DNA of 11,168 bases from contig JAIRRO010000057.1 in the NCBI GenBank assembly GCA_031255955.1, positions 1 to 11,168 of the forward strand. Reading direction: 5' to 3'. This stretch comes from Oscillospiraceae bacterium. Its GTDB lineage: Bacteria; Bacillota; Clostridia; Oscillospirales; Oscillospiraceae. Shown piece by piece: positions 1 through 6,302 of the stretch (positions are counted from its first letter, which is position 1; every line of letters starts with the position of its first letter). The position numbers were made by a program, and so were the translations under genes. The notes beneath the pieces were generated by a model. It had not been told where the DNA came from and did no database searches. It saw only the letters and a list, made by a program, of their open reading frames with translations.

Positions 1-494
1 CGGGCGCCGTTATCGCGGAAGGCTCGGACAGCGCATTTCATTTCGTTTCCGGCGCGCGCGGCGACGAGGCGCTTGTCATCGGCAGTGTTCCTCCCGCGCC
101 GAATCCGTTTGACGCTGGCAAAGCCTCGCGCGCCTCTCCCACGCCCCCCGTGATACGTATGAACGGGCAGGAGGTCTTTCGCTTCGCCGTGGACGCGATG
201 GTGAAAAGCATCCGCGACGTCGCGGCGCGGGCGGGAGAAAGCATTGCGGATATTGACCATTTTGTCTGTCATCAAGCCAACCGCAGAATTATAGAAAGCG
301 CGGCAAAGCGCCTCGGCGCGCCGTTAGACCGCTTTTTTTTGAATATCGAGCATCGCGGAAACACCTCTGCGGCAAGCGTGCCGATTGCGCTGGATGAGCT
401 GTACGCCACGGGCAAGCTGCGGCGCAGTGACCGCATAATTTTAGCAGGCTTCGGCGGCGGCTTGACCTATGGCGCCGTTTATATGCGCTGGTGA
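1..494 (+). CDS. fabH: 3-oxoacyl-ACP synthase III (KAS III), C-terminal part
   Basis: FabH starts type II fatty-acid synthesis in the cytoplasm by condensing an acyl-CoA primer with malonyl-ACP. The gene is cut by the left window edge: the frame is open from base 3 and ends in TGA at 492-494, so about 163 C-terminal residues are visible. The catalytic Cys lies outside the window. The other two active-site residues are present: His in HQANRRI and Asn in GNTSAASVPIAL. The closing GFGGGLTYGA motif is also typical of KAS III. The stretch before ATG 150 translates as expected FabH sequence (including an open GAVIAEG segment), so 150 is an internal Met and not the start. fabK follows after a gap of about 40 bases on the same strand, so the two are probably co-transcribed. 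The identification is firm; primer preference cannot be judged from this part. Confidence 0.95.
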   Translation, partial: GAVIAEGSDSAFHFVSGARGDEALVIGSVPPAPNPFDAGKASRASPTPPVIRMNGQEVFRFAVDAMVKSIRDVAARAGESIADIDHFVCHQANRRIIESAAKRLGAPLDRFFLNIEHRGNTSAASVPIALDELYATGKLRRSDRIILAGFGGGLTYGAVYMRW

Positions 495-533
495 AGCCTG
501 CGCGACAATAACTTTCGGGAGATGAATTATCAG

Positions 534-1472
534 ATGAATTATTTAAGCGAAGCCCTCGGCATAAAATATCCGATTATTCAGGGCGGCATGGCGCAGATAG
601 CGACAGGGAAATTCGCCGCCGCTGTATCAAACGCGGGCGCGCTCGGTCTTATCGGTACGGGGGGCTTCTCGTCACAGCAGCTGCGCGAGCATATCCGCGA
701 CGCGCGCGAGCGGACAACCCGCCCCTTCGGCGTCAATATCCTGCTGCTGCATCCGGAGGTTGCGGAAATCGCGAAAATCGCGGCGGAGGAGCGCGTCGCT
801 GTTATCACCACTGGCGCGGGCGACCCCGGTGCGTATATCCCGATGTGGAAGGATTCCGGCAGTCTTGTGTTCCCCGTCGTCGCGGCGGCGGCGCTTGCCC
901 GCCGCGCGGAGCGTATGGGCGCGGACGCCGTGATTGCGGAGGGCACTGAAAGCGGCGGTCACGTCGGAGAGACGACTACGATGGCGCTTATCCCCGCTGT
1001 CGCCGCCGCCGTCAATATCCCCGTTATTGCAGCCGGTGGGATAGCCTGCGGCGCGCAGCTCCTTGCCGCCGAAATACTCGGCGCCGCTGCGGCGCAGCTC
1101 GGAACCTTGTTTCTCGTCTCGGAGGAATGTCCGATACACGAAAATTACAAAAACGCCCTGCTGGACGCCCGCGACGGCGGCACAACAGTGACGGGCAGAG
1201 CCTCCGGCGCGCCCGTGCGCATACTTAAAAACCGCATGGCGCGCGACTATATCAAGCGCGAGCGCGAGGGCGCGTCACGAGACGAGCTGGAAGCCTTCAC
1301 ACTCGGCTCGCTGCGCCGCGCGGTGTTTGACGGCGACGTGAACACAGGCTCGTTGATGGCGGGTCAGGTATCTTCGCAGCTCAGCGCCATTCGTCCCGTT
1401 TCAGAGCTTTTGGAAACGCTGCTGCGCGAGTATGACGAGGCGCGCGCGCGGCTCGTCGGTAGCGCCGTATGA
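534..1472 (+). CDS. fabK: Enoyl-ACP reductase II, FMN-dependent (FabK)
   Basis: FabK reduces trans-2-enoyl-ACP to acyl-ACP with NAD(P)H and FMN, the last step of each elongation cycle. It is a TIM-barrel flavoprotein of the nitronate monooxygenase superfamily, unrelated to FabI and insensitive to triclosan. From ATG 534 the protein has 312 residues, close to the usual 310-325. Visible landmarks are YPIIQGGMA (residues 12-20), FGVNIL (65-70), TTGAG (92-96), GADAVIAEG (129-137), ESGGHVG with the conserved His at 143, and PVIAAGGI (163-170), the phosphate/FMN-binding loop. There is also an ATG at 522, but the GGGAG Shine-Dalgarno at 517-521 touches that codon directly, whereas it sits 12 bases before ATG 534, and 534 also matches the usual FabK N-terminus. 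The stop overlaps the fabD start by ATGA. The specificity call (FabK rather than another nitronate monooxygenase relative) rests on motifs plus its place inside the fab cluster. Confidence 0.95.
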   Translation: MNYLSEALGIKYPIIQGGMAQIATGKFAAAVSNAGALGLIGTGGFSSQQLREHIRDARERTTRPFGVNILLLHPEVAEIAKIAAEERVAVITTGAGDPGAYIPMWKDSGSLVFPVVAAAALARRAERMGADAVIAEGTESGGHVGETTTMALIPAVAAAVNIPVIAAGGIACGAQLLAAEILGAAAAQLGTLFLVSEECPIHENYKNALLDARDGGTTVTGRASGAPVRILKNRMARDYIKREREGASRDELEAFTLGSLRRAVFDGDVNTGSLMAGQVSSQLSAIRPVSELLETLLREYDEARARLVGSAV

Positions 1473-2410
1473 GAGTCGCTTGGCTTTACGCCGGACAGGG
1501 CAGTCAAAGGGTTGGTATGGGGCGCGATTTCTATGACGCCTATCCCGAAGCGCGCGCGATTTTTGACAATCCCTCGGCAGATTTTGATATCCGCGCGGTG
1601 TGCTTTGAGGCTGGCCTTGAAACGCTGTCGCAAACGCGCTATACCCAGCCGTGCATGGCGGCTTTCGCCGCCGCCGTCACGCTGCTGTTGAAGAAATCCG
1701 GATTCGCGCCGGATTTCGCGGCGGGGCTGTCCCTTGGGGAATACTCCGCGCTTTATGCCGCGGGGGCGCTCAGTCTTGACGCGCTGCTCTCTATACTTGC
1801 CCTGCGCGGGGCGGCGATGGAGCGCTCGGCACAGGGCGTTCCATCGCGTATGAGCGCCGTACTCGGGCTTGAGGCTGATAAGGTTTTTGAAGCTGTGCGG
1901 AGTGTATCAGGTGCCTCCCCGGAGGCGGGCGTCGTCTCTGTCACGAATATAAACTGCCCCGGACAGATTGTCATCGGCGGCACGGAGGACGCGGTTCTGG
2001 CTGCGGAGGCGCAGTGCCTATCGCTGGGCGCGAAGCGCTGTCTGCCGCTTAACACCTCGGGACCCTTCCACACGCCGTTAATGGAAAACGCCTCTCGCGA
2101 GCTGTCTGACGCGCTTGATAAAATCACACTCTCTCCGCAGCTTATCCCCGTTGTGTTCAATGTCACGGGGGCAACAGCGGCGGACTCAGACGTTCGGGGG
2201 CTGCTGTGCCGTCAGGTGAAGTCGCCCGTGCTGTTCGAGCGAACGATAAGAACTCTCGCCGCGATGAGCGTTGACACCGTTGTGGAAATAGGACCCGGAC
2301 GCGTCCTCGGCGGCTTTGTGCGCAAAACCGCTCCGGAAATGCGCGTATTAAACATCGAAACCACGGAGGATTTTGAAAAAACAACAGAGGCGCTGCGCTC
2401 TTTTAATTGA
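1469..2410 (+). CDS. fabD: Malonyl-CoA:ACP transacylase
   Basis: FabD moves the malonyl group from malonyl-CoA to holo-ACP, supplying the extender for FabH and FabF. The 313 residues match the family length. GQGSQ lies at 9-13, the nucleophile elbow GLSLGEYSA at 86-94 with catalytic Ser88, the substrate-carboxylate Arg at about 113 in ALRGAAME, and the catalytic His201 in SGPFHTPLM. The elbow carries Leu where many FabD proteins have His (GHSxG); I recall this as usual in clostridial FabD, so I do not read it as a defect. The ATG overlaps the fabK TGA (ATGA, 1469-1472) and no strong ribosome-binding site precedes it, which suggests translational coupling to fabK. The ACP substrate gene is not in the window. 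Confidence 0.95.
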   Translation: MRVAWLYAGQGSQRVGMGRDFYDAYPEARAIFDNPSADFDIRAVCFEAGLETLSQTRYTQPCMAAFAAAVTLLLKKSGFAPDFAAGLSLGEYSALYAAGALSLDALLSILALRGAAMERSAQGVPSRMSAVLGLEADKVFEAVRSVSGASPEAGVVSVTNINCPGQIVIGGTEDAVLAAEAQCLSLGAKRCLPLNTSGPFHTPLMENASRELSDALDKITLSPQLIPVVFNVTGATAADSDVRGLLCRQVKSPVLFERTIRTLAAMSVDTVVEIGPGRVLGGFVRKTAPEMRVLNIETTEDFEKTTEALRSFN

Positions 2411-2416
2411 GCGGTG

Positions 2417-2454
2417 TCGATTGAACAGTATTAATCGATTGGCGTTATTAATAC
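2417..2454. promoter_or_regulatory. Candidate operator: 8-bp inverted repeat between fabD and fabG
   Basis: The 81-base AT-rich gap between fabD and fabG (2411-2491) contains GTATTAAT at 2428-2435 and its exact reverse complement ATTAATAC at 2447-2454, separated by 11 bases, so the half-site centres are 19 bp apart (about two helical turns). Overlapping it is a direct repeat of TCGATTG at 2417-2423 and 2435-2441. A possible -35 (TTGAAC, 2421-2426) is present but no convincing -10 at normal spacing, so I do not call a promoter. The dyad is compatible with a dimeric regulator site, perhaps for the MarR-type protein encoded at 5210-5659; that link is inference. Confidence 0.35.
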
Positions 2455-2491
2455 ACAAACGCAAATACGTTGAAATAAGAAAGGGATGTTT

Positions 2492-3241
2492 ATGAAGCTT
2501 TCGGGAAAAACAGCGCTGGTGACGGGCGGCGGACGCGGCATAGGTCGCGCCGTGTGTCTTGCGCTGGCGCGCTCCGGCGCCGCCGTCGCGGTGAACTACA
2601 CAAACGGAGAGCAGGCGGCGGAAGAGACGCGCGCGCTGATAGAAGCCCTCGGCGCCCGCGCTATTATCGTCCGCGCCGACGTCGCGGATCCCGCGCAGTG
2701 CGAGGAGCTTTTCTCCCGCGTGGGGACAGAACTGGGCGATATTGATATTCTCGTCAACAACGCCGGAATAACGCGCGACGCGCTGCTGCCGCGTATGAGC
2801 AACGAGGATTTCGCCGATGTGATAGGCGTCAATTTATTCGGCGCGTTCTATTGCTCGCGCCTCGCCTCGCGCTCTATGATGAAAAAGCGCTATGGTCGCA
2901 TCGTCAGCATTGCAAGCGTCGCGGGGCTGATTGGCAACGCGGGTCAGGCGAATTATTCGGCAAGCAAGGCGGCGGTTATCGCCCTTACAAAAACGGCGGC
3001 GCGCGAGCTGGGACGGCGCGGAATTACGGTAAACGCCGTCGCTCCGGGCTTCATCGAAACCGATATGACAGCCGCCTTGGGCGAAAATATCCGCGATGAA
3101 ATGCTGCGCAGCATCCCCGAAAACCGCTTCGGCTCGCCGGAGGACGTCGCCGCCGCCGTCGCGTTTTTATGCTCTGACGAGGCGGCGTATATTACGGGAC
3201 AGGTGCTTGCCGTTGACGGCGGCATGACGATGGGAGGATAA
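2492..3241 (+). CDS. fabG: 3-oxoacyl-ACP reductase
   Basis: FabG is the NADPH-dependent ketoreductase of the elongation cycle, a classical short-chain dehydrogenase/reductase, normally a cytoplasmic tetramer. From ATG 2492 it has 249 residues, the usual length. The cofactor loop TGGGRGIG is at 11-18, NNAG at 89-92, and the catalytic triad is Ser142 (IVSIASVAG), Tyr155 and Lys159 (YSASK). The C-terminus ITGQVLAVDGGMTMGG is typical of FabG. An ATG at 2486 is in frame, but the AGAAAGGG ribosome-binding site (2478-2485) abuts it and is well placed for 2492, which also gives the usual MKLSGKTALVTGG start. It is separated from fabD by a gap with possible regulatory repeats and from fabF by six bases, with the GGGAGG serving fabF lying in the end of fabG. 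Confidence 0.95.
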   Translation: MKLSGKTALVTGGGRGIGRAVCLALARSGAAVAVNYTNGEQAAEETRALIEALGARAIIVRADVADPAQCEELFSRVGTELGDIDILVNNAGITRDALLPRMSNEDFADVIGVNLFGAFYCSRLASRSMMKKRYGRIVSIASVAGLIGNAGQANYSASKAAVIALTKTAARELGRRGITVNAVAPGFIETDMTAALGENIRDEMLRSIPENRFGSPEDVAAAVAFLCSDEAAYITGQVLAVDGGMTMGG

Positions 3242-3247
3242 ACGAAA

Positions 3248-4483
3248 ATGAACGGCAGACGTGTTGTAATAACCGGCATGGGGGCGCTCACCCCCATCGG
3301 CAGTACGCATACGGATTTTTGGGAGGCAGCCCGCCGCGGTGAATGCGGCGTCGCTCCGATAACCTCTTACGATACCTCCGCGCAAAAGGTGACGCTTGCC
3401 GCCGAGGTGCGCATTGATACAGAAACCGTAGTCCCGCCCGCCGAGGCTCGCAAAATGGACCGCTTCACCCTGCTCGCCGTTATAGCAGCGCGTGAAGCCT
3501 TGCGCGACAGCGGAATTACCTCCGATAACACAGATCTCACGCGCGCGGGCGTTCTCATAGCCTCCGGCATCGGCGGACTCACCACGATAACGCGCGAGCA
3601 TACACGCGGTGAGGAACGCGGTTATGACCGCGTATCCCCGTTTTTTATTCCGATGTCCATCGCAAATATGGCGGCGGGACGCGTGGCCATCGAATCGGGC
3701 TTTCTCGGCTCCTGCTCCTGCGTTGTGACGGCGTGCGCGGGCGGGGCGAATGCCATAGGCGAGGGCGCGCGAATGATACGCCACGGCTACACGGACGTTA
3801 TGCTCTGCGGCGGCGCGGAGGCATGCGTATCCCCCCTTGCCGTCGGCGGCTTTACATCGATGAAGGCGCTGCACGAAGGCTCTGACCCGGCGCGCGCGTC
3901 GATTCCGTTTGATAAAAACCGCAGCGGCTTTGTCCTCGGTGAGGGCGCGGGAATGCTGATGCTGGAGGATTATAATCACGCGATAGCGCGCGGCGCCGTG
4001 ATTTATGCCGAGCTGGCGGGCTTCGGTGACTCCTGCGACGCTTATCACATCACAGCGCCGGACCCCTCCGCTGACGGCGCTGTCCGAGCCATCGAAAACG
4101 CCATACGCGACGCCGGCTTATCCCCCGCCGACATCGGATATATCAACGCGCACGGAACCTCCACCCCGTTAAACGACAAATGCGAGGCGCTTGCCATCCG
4201 CAGGGTTTTCGGGGAAGGCTGTGCCGTACCCGTCAGCTCCACAAAATCCATGACAGGGCATCGCTTGGGCGCCGCCGGAGCCGTGGAGGCTATAATCTGT
4301 GTAAACGCGGTGCGCGAGGGGTATATCCCACCTAATATAAACCTTGTGGAGCGCGACCCCGAATGTGACTTGAACATCATAACAGCCACGGGTAAAACGA
4401 CTGATATAAAATACGCCCTCTCGAACTCCCTCGGCTTCGGCGGACACAACGCCGCCCTAATCATCGCACGCTACGACAAATAA
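3248..4483 (+). CDS. fabF: 3-oxoacyl-ACP synthase II (KAS II)
   Basis: FabF elongates acyl-ACP with malonyl-ACP by decarboxylative Claisen condensation. The 411 residues fit KAS II. The thiolase-fold Cys-His-His triad is complete: Cys163 in VTACAGGANAIGEG, His302 in NAHGTSTPLND and His338 in KSMTGHRLGAAGA; the gatekeeper region NSLGFGGHNA is near the C-terminus. The start has GGGAGG at 3232-3237, ten bases upstream. In Streptococcus-type clusters accB usually follows fabF; here a 204-base repeat-rich spacer leads straight to fabZ. A KAS I (FabB) role is less likely, because FabB belongs mainly to proteobacteria and this cluster lacks FabA. Confidence 0.95.
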   Translation: MNGRRVVITGMGALTPIGSTHTDFWEAARRGECGVAPITSYDTSAQKVTLAAEVRIDTETVVPPAEARKMDRFTLLAVIAAREALRDSGITSDNTDLTRAGVLIASGIGGLTTITREHTRGEERGYDRVSPFFIPMSIANMAAGRVAIESGFLGSCSCVVTACAGGANAIGEGARMIRHGYTDVMLCGGAEACVSPLAVGGFTSMKALHEGSDPARASIPFDKNRSGFVLGEGAGMLMLEDYNHAIARGAVIYAELAGFGDSCDAYHITAPDPSADGAVRAIENAIRDAGLSPADIGYINAHGTSTPLNDKCEALAIRRVFGEGCAVPVSSTKSMTGHRLGAAGAVEAIICVNAVREGYIPPNINLVERDPECDLNIITATGKTTDIKYALSNSLGFGGHNAALIIARYDK

Positions 4484-4484
4484 T

Positions 4485-4667
4485 CGCACGCCCGCATAGC
4501 CCCCGCGCCCGCAAGCGCGTACCCCGTGCGATAGTGTTAATATCCCCCGCGCCCGCAAACGCGTACCCCGTGCGTCAGCACGTTATATCCCGCGTACCCC
4601 GTGCGTCAGCACGTAATAATCCCGCCCCCGTCGCGCCCGCAGGCGCGTACCCCGTGCGCCAGCACGT
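4485..4667. repeat. Four-copy hairpin-forming repeat between fabF and fabZ
   Basis: The 204-base gap 4484-4687 holds no gene. It contains four exact copies of the 14-mer GCGTACCCCGTGCG at 4517-4530, 4561-4574, 4592-4605 and 4645-4658 (irregular steps of 44, 31 and 53). Copies 2-4 continue into CGTGC-GYCA-GCACG, a 5-bp stem with a 4-base loop (4569-4582, 4600-4613, 4653-4666). The loop varies (GTCA or GCCA) while the stem does not. Copies 1, 2 and 4 are preceded by a second potential hairpin of the form CGCGCC-CGCA-GGCGCG (perfect in copy 4 at 4632-4647, shorter in copies 1 and 2). Short AT-rich spacers separate units. No T-tract follows any stem, so ordinary intrinsic terminators are unlikely. 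AAAGGA at 4673-4678, the fabZ ribosome-binding site, comes right after the last unit. REP-like elements or mRNA-processing structures are possible roles. Confidence 0.75.
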
Positions 4668-4687
4668 GAAATAAAGGAATTTAAATC

Positions 4688-5146
4688 ATGCCAACAACAC
4701 TCAACATCGATGAAATCCGCAGCCTGCTCCCGCACCGCTATCCCTTCCTGCTTATCGACCGCGTGGAGGATTACGAGCCCGGCAAATTCGCCCGCGCCAT
4801 CAAATGCGTCACCGCCAACGAACCTTTTTTCGAGGGACATTTTCCCGGATACAGCGTTATGCCCGGCGTTCTAATTTTAGAGGCGCTTGCGCAAACAGGG
4901 GCAATTGCCCTACTCTCCGAGCCCGATAACCGCGGCAAAATCGCGCTTTTCGGCGGCGTCAAGGAGGCGCGCTTCCGCACCCCTGTCGTCCCCGGCGACG
5001 TTTTGACGCTCACCTGCACCCTGACCCGGCGGATGGGCTCCGTCGGAATGGGAGAAGCGCAGGCGCGCGTAGGCGATAAAATAGCTTGCACAGCGAACCT
5101 TAGTTTTGGTATAATGTCTGTTGATGAAAGTTCCGATATTAGGTAA
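4688..5146 (+). CDS. fabZ: 3-hydroxyacyl-ACP dehydratase
   Basis: FabZ dehydrates 3-hydroxyacyl-ACP to trans-2-enoyl-ACP, the substrate of FabK. It is a hot-dog-fold protein; 152 residues is normal. LLPHRYPFLLIDRV spans 13-26, the catalytic His51 lies in FFEGHFPGYSVMPG and the catalytic Glu65 in LILEALAQ. The usual HP or YP after GHFPG is YS here, a mild variation. AAAGGA at 4673-4678 lies nine bases before the ATG. No FabM isomerase gene is visible, so how unsaturated fatty acids are made, if at all, cannot be told from this window. The 3' end of the gene appears to hold the promoter of the downstream regulator. Confidence 0.95.
   Translation: MPTTLNIDEIRSLLPHRYPFLLIDRVEDYEPGKFARAIKCVTANEPFFEGHFPGYSVMPGVLILEALAQTGAIALLSEPDNRGKIALFGGVKEARFRTPVVPGDVLTLTCTLTRRMGSVGMGEAQARVGDKIACTANLSFGIMSVDESSDIR
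5086..5115 (+). promoter_or_regulatory. Probable extended -10 promoter for the MarR-type gene, inside fabZ
   Basis: TGGTATAAT at 5107-5115 is a perfect extended -10 element (TGN plus TATAAT). A weak -35, TTGCAC at 5086-5091, lies 18 bases upstream of the hexamer. It sits in the last 60 bases of fabZ, about 95 bases before the ATG at 5210, in a locally AT-rich patch. This would let the regulator be transcribed independently of the fab operon. I see no clear palindrome overlapping it. Confidence 0.5.
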
Positions 5147-5209
5147 AGAGGATAAAACGCCCAAGCCAAAATAGGATCTTATTAAAAATACAGAAGGGAT
5201 CAAAACAAA

Positions 5210-5659
5210 ATGCAGGACTCATTAGAACGCGCCTTCCAAGACGTTTATACGAAATTCAAGCTCCAGTTTTACAAGAAAATATTCTCGAGGTTCGAGTCGC
5301 GCGAGGCAAGTCTCTCCTCCGTCGAAACCTTCTGCGTGGAGGTTATCAACGCGCTGCCGGAGCCAAGCATTAACGAATTCGCGAAATTTGTCGGAATTTC
5401 GCAGGCAAACGCCGCGTACAAGGTTCAAAATCTTATCGAAAAGGGCTATGTCACCAAGGTGCGCTCAGACACCGACAGGCGCGAATTCCATCTGCGCGTG
5501 ACGGAGCGCTTCCACGAATACAGCCGCATCAACACAAACTATGTCGCCCTTGTCGCCGCGCGTATCCGTCAGCGCTTCGGGGATGAAGAAGCCGACCGCT
5601 TTGAGGCGCTGTTGAAGGTCATCGCCGACGAGCTTATGCCGGAGATTGTAGTACCGTAA
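5210..5659 (+). CDS. MarR-family transcriptional regulator, possibly FabT-like
   Basis: This 149-residue protein has the length and layout of a MarR dimeric winged-helix repressor: N-terminal dimerisation helix (about 1-30), a helix-turn-helix at 52-80 (EPSINEFAKFVGISQANAAYKVQNLIEKGY), a wing at 84-98 with the Asp-Arg pair typical of the family (SDTDRREFHLRVT), and C-terminal dimerisation helices (105-145). AGAAGGG at 5192-5198 lies 11 bases before the ATG. It follows fabZ by 63 bases on the same strand. In Streptococcus and relatives a MarR protein, FabT, heads the fab cluster and represses it with acyl-ACP; here the regulator is at the tail. That it controls the fab genes is inferred from position only, and it could instead act on other targets. 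It converges with the ACT gene downstream, and no intrinsic terminator was found after it. Confidence 0.85.
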   Translation: MQDSLERAFQDVYTKFKLQFYKKIFSRFESREASLSSVETFCVEVINALPEPSINEFAKFVGISQANAAYKVQNLIEKGYVTKVRSDTDRREFHLRVTERFHEYSRINTNYVALVAARIRQRFGDEEADRFEALLKVIADELMPEIVVP

Positions 5660-5670
5660 GGTGAAACGAC

Positions 5671-5739
5671 AGAAATATACCGATATATCCCACGTATATC
5701 ATTCTGAGCGGGTTCCGCGATTCTGATTTTATAGCTCAC
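5671..5739 (-). pseudogene. ParE/RelE-type toxin remnant (N-terminal fragment)
   Basis: Read from the GTG at 5739 down to 5671, the - strand encodes 23 residues containing YKIRIAEPAQNDIRGIYRYI, which matches the start of ParE-type toxins (beta strand, then an alpha helix with the pattern A..D...IY.YI). After that the frame stays open to 5569 but runs antisense through the regulator gene and no longer resembles a toxin, so the remaining roughly 70 residues of a full ParE are missing. The break lies between the regulator's stop codon (5657-5659) and about 5671. The GTG overlaps the upstream TGA (GTGA, 5736-5739), the usual coupling of an antitoxin-toxin pair. Family recognition is by eye from a short stretch. 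Confidence 0.6.
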
Positions 5740-5804
5740 GCCATTTCCTTTTGCATTTCCGCGATAAAGTCGTCGTAATCCATACCGCGCGGCGGAAGCT
5801 CCGC
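5736..5804 (-). pseudogene. Antitoxin remnant (C-terminal fragment) preceding the toxin remnant
   Basis: The - strand reading frame that ends at the TGA 5738-5736 encodes ELPPRG followed by MDYDDFIAEMQKEMA, an acidic amphipathic tail typical in character of the C-terminus of a small antitoxin. The frame is open back to the ACT gene stop at 5824-5826 without a complete DNA-binding domain, so only the end of the gene survives. Its stop overlaps the toxin GTG by four bases. I cannot assign a specific antitoxin family. The alternative, a 15-residue free-standing peptide starting at ATG 5783, is less likely because no clear ribosome-binding site precedes it. Confidence 0.45.
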
Positions 5805-5823
5805 GGACGCGCAACGCGCGCCC

Positions 5824-6270
5824 CTACCGGGAGAGACGCAGCTCCCCATCTGTTGCCACGGCGATTCCCGACTTGCCCAACACGGCTGCCGCGGCGGCGT
5901 TGTCGTCAACGCGCAAAATCACGTATGCGCGATTTTCCCCGTGCGCCACAAAGGCATAAAGGTATTCGACGTCCGCGCCGGCGTCCGCCAGCACACGCAG
6001 CGCCTTTGCCAGCGCGCCCGGCTCATCGCTGACTGAAACGGGCAGCACACGGTTCTTTTTCACGACATATCCCGCGTCGGTAAGCGCCGACAGCGCGGCG
6101 TCCGGCTTATCGACTATCACGCGCAGCACGCCGTAATCCGCCGTGTCCGCAATTGAAAGCGCGCGCAGGTCAACCCCGGCGGCGCCGAGAACCTCCGTCA
6201 CCCCGACAAGCTTGCCGCGCTTATTTTCCACGAAAACGGATAATTGCTCGATTCCAATTTCTTGTGACAT
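5824..6270 (-). CDS. Tandem ACT-domain protein
   Basis: The 148-residue protein consists of two ACT domains, roughly 8-70 (IEQLSVFVENKRGKLVGVTEVL) and 74-140 (RVLPVSVSDEPGALAKALRVL), each with the N-RG-L or EPGAL turn at the ligand-binding loop. ACT domains bind amino acids or related small ligands and have no catalysis of their own. Such double-ACT proteins often sit next to PaaK-type aryl-CoA ligases and indolepyruvate ferredoxin oxidoreductase genes in anaerobes, so this one probably senses an aromatic amino acid or acid and modulates the ligase or its pathway; that is inference. The start has GGGGAG nine bases upstream (6280-6285). It lies 32 bases downstream of paaK in the same direction and is the last gene of the leftward block. 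Confidence 0.85.
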   Translation of the reverse strand: MSQEIGIEQLSVFVENKRGKLVGVTEVLGAAGVDLRALSIADTADYGVLRVIVDKPDAALSALTDAGYVVKKNRVLPVSVSDEPGALAKALRVLADAGADVEYLYAFVAHGENRAYVILRVDDNAAAAAVLGKSGIAVATDGELRLSR

Positions 6271-6302
6271 TAAGTTTCACTCCCCGATAAAAATAAATTT
6301 CC

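Noticed and set aside
86..94. FabD nucleophile elbow GLSLG instead of GHSxG as an inactivating change (residue positions 86-94 of FabD, gene at 1469-2410)
   Set aside because: The catalytic Ser88 and His201 are intact and, as far as I recall, Leu at this place is usual in clostridial FabD.
150..494. fabH as a complete 114-residue gene starting at ATG 150
   Set aside because: The frame is open to base 3 and the upstream translation is normal FabH sequence, so this is a gene cut by the window edge.
3167..4048. 293-residue open frame antisense to fabG/fabF
   Set aside because: It is a shadow of GC-rich codon use in fabF: low-complexity Arg/Ala-rich product, no recognisable motif, and fabF itself is unmistakable.
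5660..5823. Intrinsic terminator for the convergent regulator and ACT genes
   Set aside because: GC-rich stems such as GCGGA-AGC-TCCGC near 5800 can be drawn, but none is followed by a T-tract in either direction, and they fall in the antitoxin remnant's coding frame.
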